Source: Uloborus plumipes (taxonomy: Eukaryota; Arthropoda; Arachnida; Araneae; Uloboridae). Taken from it: a stretch of DNA of 64,000 bases. The DNA lies in NCBI GenBank assembly GCA_038373865.1, contig JAXGGA010001074.1, forward strand, positions 62,001 through 126,000, read 5' to 3'. Below are positions 57,923 to 64,000 of this stretch, piece after piece. The position numbers and the translations under genes were made by a program. Positions within the stretch are counted from its first letter, which is position 1, and each line of letters opens with the position of its first letter. The notes beneath the pieces are model-generated. The model saw nothing but the letters and a program-made list of their open reading frames with translations. It made no database searches and had not been told where the DNA came from.

Positions 57923-59850
57923 CCCTGATAGCACAGTGACCAAAATGTGACGCTTTTGTGACCCGTGACGCGTGTCACAAGCGCAGTCGCAACCACGTCA
58001 CCGCGACTTACGAATGTCCGACCGCGGTGACGTCACAATGCGACTTTACAGTGACGGCGCATGACGACCCAATTGCAACCGAGGTCACCTAGTGACGGTT
58101 TGGCGACCTCACATCGCAGTCACAGCGACCGATGTGACCAGTCAGTGACCTGTGTGTGAAGTTGCGGCGGCGTCACAATGCGACTTCACAGTGACGGCGC
58201 CCGACGACCTGTCATAAAATATTTTTTTTAATTTTGAAAAAATAAAAGAGTCTTTTACTGACATCAGAAATCACTGATATAAGAACCTGGATTGAATCAA
58301 CATACTTTCCGCCAACCGTTACGCTGCGAAACCCATTGTCCCACGCCTGGAATCGAACCCGGGTCGTCTGGATGCAAGCCAAGAATTCTAACCACTATAC
58401 TAGACGAGAGTTACAAGAGGAAACTCAAAAAGTAAAGAGCTGCTGAAGGTCACATTGTGGTCACAAAGTGAGTCACATCCACGTCGATGTGACAGTTTTA
58501 AGTCACAATGCGACTTTACCACGACGTCAGAGAAAAGTTCCACTTGCGTCTTCAGGCGTTGCTAATGCAATGCTTTTGTGACCCTCGCATGCATCACAAG
58601 TGAAGTCGCAACCAAGTTACTTACGAATGTCAGCAACGGCGACTTCACAATGCGACTTTACAGTGACAACGCCTGACGACACAATTGCAACCTAGGTCTC
58701 CCAGTGACGGTTTAGCGACCTCACATCACAGTCACAGCGACCGATGCGACCAGTCAGTGACGTACGCGTGAAGTCGCGGCAGCGTCACAGTGCGACTTCA
58801 CAGTGACGGCACCTGAGGACTTCTCCGCCTTGTGACTTCTCCGCGAGCTGACACTCGTAAGTTGCTGCCACATCTTTGCGACTTCGCTTGTGAGGTATCA
58901 CAAAAGCGTCTTATTTTGGTCACTGTGCAATTCGTAGTCACATCCCCGTTTGTTGCGACTTTTTTAAATCGCAATAATGCTTTGAAGAATTTCATTTAAA
59001 AGTCACAAATAAGGCGCAAAACCAGCCCTAAGTGACATCGAAAGCCTTCGTGCTACCAGGCGTCGTCACTGCAACATCGCACTTGTGATGTCGCCGCGAA
59101 TTTTCATTCGTAAGTTGCAGCCACCTCTTTGGGACTTTACTTGTGACGTACCCGAGTCACAAAAGCGTCTTATTTTTGTCACTGTGCTATTCATAATCAT
59201 ACCCCGTTTTCGCATCTGCTGTAAATCACTACAGGGCTTTACAGCGACGTCATTTAAAGGTCACAAGTAAGTAAAGAAATTTGATAGTGACAATGATGAG
59301 AAGCCGCATAACCGATACAAACTATCAAAACGTCGCATCAAATACACAATTACACGACAACGGTTTCCGTGACTGTGTCATGTTGTCACGGAATAGTCAC
59401 AAATTGTCCAAAATTGCATTGACGTTGTAAGGGCCGTCACTGCAATTTTGACGTCATCACGGATTGACATTCGCAAGTGGTTGTCACTTGGTCGCTTTTG
59501 TTACTGCTGTCTGTTAGAAAGTGATTGAGGCTCTTAAAAAAATTTTTTGACTGATTTTGTAACGTAAAATTATTAATTCGGTATTATTAATTCGGTCTTC
59601 AATCGGTAAAAAAATATTTTAATGAAAATTCACATTAAGGTCACAATGTGACGTCTCCACAACATTACATTGTGACCGGTCACAATTCAGCTGTCACAGC
59701 GACGTTGTAGTGAAGTCACACGCAAATGTCGCAAACGAGTCACAATGTGACTTTTGTGCGTCGTCACAATTGAGTCACGGTGTGACTGTGACGCTTGTGA
59801 CTCGCAGTGACGTCACTGTGACTTATCCGTGACACATTGTGCTATTAGGG
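57923..59850. mobile_element. GTGAC/GTCAC-word element, 1.93 kb, class unknown
   Basis: Inverted ends CCCTGATAGCACAGTG and CCCTAATAGCACAATG, with TT on both sides (too short to trust as a TSD). Markedly GC-richer than its surroundings. The words GTGACG, GTCACA and TGCGACTT recur dozens of times on both strands. A block of about 255 bp is directly repeated (57951-58212 and 58569-58820; landmark GACCTCACATC). Two frames (58798-58995 -, 59085-59270 +) have no domain. No transposase. Confidence 0.72.
58325..58412 (-). mobile_element. tRNA-like sequence, probable SINE head or tRNA pseudogene
   Basis: On the minus strand: A-box-like TAGTATAGTGGTTAGAAT and B-box GGGTTCGATTCC. The anticodon-loop position would read TGC (Ala). 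The acceptor stem does not pair, so a working tRNA is unlikely. It sits in a non-GTGAC stretch (about 58213-58440) separating the two blocks of the surrounding element. Confidence 0.6.
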
Positions 59851-59852
59851 TT

Positions 59853-61080
59853 ACAGCCTTTCATCCCTCATCTATATCCCTTCACATATAAGGAACTAAA
59901 AGAAAAAGTCTCTATTAAATGGCCAAAGGACGAAATTTAATGCAACAATGTTTCCCTTTCTCAAACAAAATTTAATTATCTTTCGCAGCAGATGCCACTC
60001 GAGGAATAATTGTTCGAAAGGGGGTTGTTTGTGCTGCTCGGGAAGAATTGTCGTCTGCGGAGAACACTTGTTACACAAAAGATACCTTTTGCATGTTGTG
60101 AGAACGCGAAGAATCAAGTACAGCACGGATAACATTTTGTTTAATTTGTTGCAATGCATATTATAAGCAGCCGATTGGCAGCAACAGCTTTTAGTTAAGG
60201 AAAATATTTTATGGTGTGTTGTTCAGAATGTTCGAAAGGACGGGGAGAGTGCAGAATGCAGGTGCATTATCGAGAACATAGAGAAAAATAGTTTTACGCG
60301 GAGTAGCCATGTTTGTTAATCGAGATTTTTATTTTTTACTTTTAATGGCAATTTTAACGGTTTTTTAATTCTTGACATACAGCAGGGGTTCCCAAAGTCC
60401 AGATCGCCACGGACCCCTCCTGAAAATTACTAACTTTGCGGACTTCATCTCTTGGCAGAAATTTTTGTTGAAATTGAAGTGCCCAAATAAGCAATCCTTA
60501 AACTTACTATGCAAAATGTTTAATTTTAATTCGCCAATGTTAAAAGCCTTTTGTTACGCGATAATATCTATTCCAGTTCCACCCATTTTCGAGCATCAAA
60601 CTCTCAATGGCTCGTAATGCTGCAAAAACTAATTTGAAAAAGTTTTTGTAGTGTTTCCGATAGTCGTAGTGATTAAACAGCCTTTTGCATAACCCCATAA
60701 AAGGAAATAGCATGGTGTGTGGAACTAACTGGCTTACAAATTAGAAGTTCGTCGTTTAACAAAAGGCTCACAGGTTTAATGGTTATCGCTGAAAATACAA
60801 AAAAAAACTTTGTTATATTTGTCTTTAGATTAAAGGAGCACTTGTTGTAATATATGCAGCAGTTTCGAAAATATTTTTTTTGAAATCAGGTCCACCATTT
60901 TAGCTCAACGAATCGTACAAACTTATTTTTTTTTTTTAAATATCTTGGAGAAAACACCTACTTTCCGCACTTGACTTTCTGATTTGAACCATTTATCGTT
61001 CATTTTTGAACAGTGAAAAATAAAACAGAAAAACTATTCCCCACTAATAGCTTTTGCGTGAACAGTTCGCTTCAAACAAA
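59853..61080. other. No gene; one hAT-like terminus
   Basis: CAGGGGTTCCCAAAGTCC at about 60383 looks like a hAT-type terminus, but its partner was not found. The frame 59948-60166 (+), a cysteine-containing 72 codons, is unassigned. Confidence 0.4.
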
Positions 61081-64000
61081 GTCTTTTTAGCCTACTTTCC
61101 CGTTAAAAATAAAAGAAAGACGAAAAAATTATTAAAAGTGACTTTATGAATCTAAAAATATCGCCGAGTCCAAAAAATATCGCCAAGTCAAAAAAAAAAG
61201 TTAAAAAGAAACAAGAACGTAAAAAAAACATTGAAAAATTAAAAATTGAAAAGTAGGGTATTTATTGAGATGGGGAATTTGTGTGTCGGTTTGTCGGTCT
61301 GTCTGCCCCCCCCCTAATAACTTTTGAATGAACATTCCGATTTGAACAAACTTTTTTTTGTTGGAAAGATCTCGGCGAGTACAGCTCATTTCCATATTTG
61401 ATTTTTCGATTTGAACAATTTTTGGTTCAACTTTGAGCCGTTCAAACAACCTGTCCCGCGATACTAGCTTTTTAGTTAACAGTCCGATTTGAACAAACTT
61501 TTTCTTGTTCGAAAGATCTTTTCAAAGATACTTCATTCCCGTATCTACATTTTCGATTTGAACAATTTTTCGTTCAACATTGAACCGTTCAAGCAACAAT
61601 TTCCCCACCTAATAACTTTTAAGTGAACCGTCCGAATTGAATAAACTTTTTTTTTTGTTCAAAAGATCTCGGAGAGGCTCATTCCCATATTTCGCTGTTT
61701 GATTTGAAACATTTTTTGTTCAGTGTTGAACTGTTCAGAAAAAGGCAGACGATTTTTTTTTTTTTTTTGTAACAAAAATTTTTTATTCACGAGGGCGTTT
61801 TATTCTTTATTTACATTTAACAACGGGCAGCGGATGGAAAATGAAATTCGAGACATTTTATTAACTGACAAGTTTCTTGGTTTTTTCCTTTCTTTGATAA
61901 AATGTGTTTGATGTTCTTTGTAACTTTTTTTTTTTTTTGAAAACGATTGAGGAATTTTTCTACTGAAGAACTGTAACAGTTACATTGTTTAAAAGGTGCG
62001 ACAAAACTTTATTCATTCATTTACTTTTTACTTGTCTATTTCATCTGATGAGAGGGGTATATTTTGCTTTTAGAAATCAGCTTTAAGTGCTAAAAAAGGT
62101 ATGTTTGACATAATTTTCAGTCTCAGATAATCAAGAGAATATTGATCAGATGCTAGAATGCCGATATCGATGTACGGGAAAGTAGGGGCGTTTAGTTCTT
62201 GACAGAACATTCATTTAAAGCATCTCTCTGAGGACATCTTATTCCCGTTTTTAGCCTACTTTCCCGTTAAAAATAAAAGAAACGAAAAAAGCATTAAAAT
62301 TGGCTTAATGCATCTAAAAAATGTCGCCAAGTCCAACAAATGTCGCCAAGTCCAAAAAATGTCGCCAAGTCCAAAAAATGTCGCCAAGTCCAAAAAATGT
62401 CGCCAAGTCCAAAAAATATCGCCAAGTAAAAAAAAGTCAAAAAGAAACAAAAGAAATGAAATAAATATCGAAAAATTAAAAATTTGAAAGTAGGGTATTG
62501 AGATGGGGAATTTGTGTGTCTGTCGGTCTGTCGGTCGGTCTGTCTGTCCCCCCCTAATAACTTTTGAATGAATATTCCGATTTGGACAAACTTTTTTTTT
62601 GTTGGAAAGATCTCGGCGAGTACAGCTCATTCCCATATTTGATTTTTCGATTTGAACAATTTTTGGTTCAACTTTGAGCCGTTCAAACAACCTGTCATGC
62701 GATGCTAACTTTTTAGTTAACAGTCCGATTTGAACAAACTTTTTTTTGTTCGAAAGATCTTTTCAAGGATACTTCATTCCTGTATCTACATTTTCGATTT
62801 GAACAATTTTTCGTTCAACATTGAACCGTTCAAGCAACCTTTCCCCCCTAATAACTTTTGAATGAACATTCCGATTTGAACAAACTTTTTTTTGTTGGAT
62901 AGATCTCGGCGATTACAACTCATTCCCATATTTGATTTTTCGATTTGAACAATTTTGGTTCAACATTGAACCGTTCAAGCAACCTTTCCCCCCCCCCTAA
63001 TAACTTTTAAATGAACATTCCGATTTGAACAAACTTTTTTTTGTTGGAAAGATTTCGGCGAGTACAACTCATTCCCATATTTGATTTTTCGATTTGAACA
63101 ATTTTTGGTTCAACTTTGAACCGTTCAAACAACCTGTCCCGCGATGCTAACTTTTGAGTGAACAGTCCGATTTCAACAAACTTTTTTTTGTTCGAAAAAT
63201 CTTATCAAGGATACTTCATTCCCGTATTTACTCTTCCGATTTGAACAATTTTTCGTTCAACATTGAACCGCTCAAGCAAGCTGTCACCCCTAATAATTTT
63301 TGAGTGAACAGTCCGATTTAAATAAACTTTTTTTTTGTTCGAAGGATCTCAGCAAGGATACTTCATTACAGTATTTAAATTTTCAATTTGAACATTTTTT
63401 CGTTCAACATTGAACCGTTCAAGCAACCGTTCCCCACCTAATAACTTCTGAGTGAACCATCCGAATGGAATAAACTTTTTTTTGTTTGAAAGATCTCGGA
63501 GAGGTTCATTCCCTTATTTCGCTTTTTGGTTTGAACCATTTTTCGTTCAATATTGAACCGTTCAGAAAAAATTTTAACATTAGCGCCTACGGGGAATTTA
63601 AGTTGAATGTTGATCCTGGAACTTAAAGTCGGATTTCCTTCAAACTAACTTTGTAAAAAAATGGTTTTGATAAATAATGTTTGTAAAGTACTTTTCTGAA
63701 TAATCTTCTGTGAGGACTCTGATTCCGACTCCGACTCCACAAACATGGCGGAAATGCAGGCTCAGAAAAAAATGACTGACTGTGCAGACGATTTTTTGTT
63801 TATTTATTCATTTGTGTTATTTTCTTTATTAACTATTATTTTTTTTTTGGCAGACGATTTTTTTTTGTAACAAAAGTGTTTCATTCACAAAAGCATTTTA
63901 TTCTTTATTTATATTTAACAACTGGCAACGGTTTAAAAGTGAAAATCGAGACATTTTATCGACGGACGAGTTTTTTTTCCTTTCTTTGATAAAATGTGTT
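61081..64000 (+). repeat. Macrosatellite with about 147-bp inner units
   Basis: Order: a leader (AGCCTACTTTCCCGTT, 61088; again 62252), an ATGTCGCCAAGTCC minisatellite, a GTCGGTCT run, then units of about 147 bp. Unit starts (TAATAACTTTT or equivalent): 61315, 61463, 61610; then 62555, 62703, 62849, 62998, 63146, 63291, 63439. Each series ends in a distinct last unit (GAACCRTCCGAAT... GTTCAGAAAAA). The first is followed directly by a GCAGACGATTTTTTT module (61746); the second reaches its copy near 63851 after about 280 bp. The array runs off the window. Frames in it (61201-61449 -, 62256-62690 -) are artefacts. Confidence 0.88.
62321..62432. repeat. 19-bp minisatellite
   Basis: Six units of ATGTCGCCAAGTCCAAAAA. 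A two-unit version is at about 61160-61190 and a single unit, inverted, near 55620. The core matches the 16-bp array at 17876. Confidence 0.93.

Noticed and set aside
58325..58412. Functional tRNA-Ala gene
   Set aside because: A- and B-boxes are present but the acceptor stem does not pair and the T-stem has a mismatch.
57923..59850. CRISPR-like array, because of recurring GTGAC words
   Set aside because: Word spacing is irregular, both orientations occur, there are no unique spacers, and the DNA is eukaryotic.
60383..60760. hAT-type MITE beginning CAGGGGTTCCCAAAG
   Set aside because: Only one end is visible; no partner terminus or TSD.
62256..62690. 144-codon minus-strand frame with DIFWTWRHFLDLATFF repeats
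   Set aside because: Translation of the 19-bp minisatellite and the macrosatellite leader.

Overview
The window is AT-rich nuclear DNA from an animal. It is packed with DNA transposons and their non-autonomous derivatives, tRNA-derived SINEs, Helitron-like elements, simple repeats and a macrosatellite. The eukaryotic origin is clear from Pol III-type SINEs with target-site duplications (TSDs), Tc1/mariner, hAT, piggyBac-like and PIF-like insertions, a solo LTR, and long (TA)n tracts. The mix, and Tc1 transposase wording that resembles what I remember from spider genomes, suggest a chelicerate and perhaps a spider. That is inference only. I found no convincing exon of a host protein gene, so the window is probably intergenic or intronic.

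Layout. 0-5 kb: a decayed Tc1-like element, a TA-flanked MITE, a MITE nested in a second TTAA MITE, and a SINE inserted into another SINE. 5-11 kb: (TA)n tracts, a hairpin, a Tc1 C-terminal fragment and a complete SINE. 11-17 kb: a palindromic-repeat MITE, more MITEs, and a pogo/Tigger-like element that still encodes the C-terminus of a transposase. 17-22 kb: a 16-bp minisatellite, two Helitron-like elements head to tail, and a CAAGAT-rich element. 22-28 kb: a SINE split by a hAT-type element, and an intact Tc1-like transposon nested inside a hAT-type MITE. 28-37 kb: a Helitron-like element carrying nested MITEs, a near-perfect 247-bp hairpin and a solo LTR. 38-50 kb: a SINE split by a 2.1-kb hAT-type element, nested pogo-like MITEs, and a second Helitron copy with two insertions. 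50-57 kb: a piggyBac-like element, a pile-up of PIF/Harbinger-like MITEs and nested palindromes. 57-60 kb: a GC-richer 1.9-kb element built from GTGAC/GTCAC words. 61-64 kb: a macrosatellite with a unit of about 147 bp.

The only open reading frame I accept as an intact gene is the Tc1-like transposase at 24784-25827 (-). Three other transposase remnants are broken. The structural theme is that many of the MITE families here are mosaics of one short family-specific word, often palindromic and repeated well inside the terminal repeats. Insertions are also nested often enough that relative ages can be read from the TSDs.
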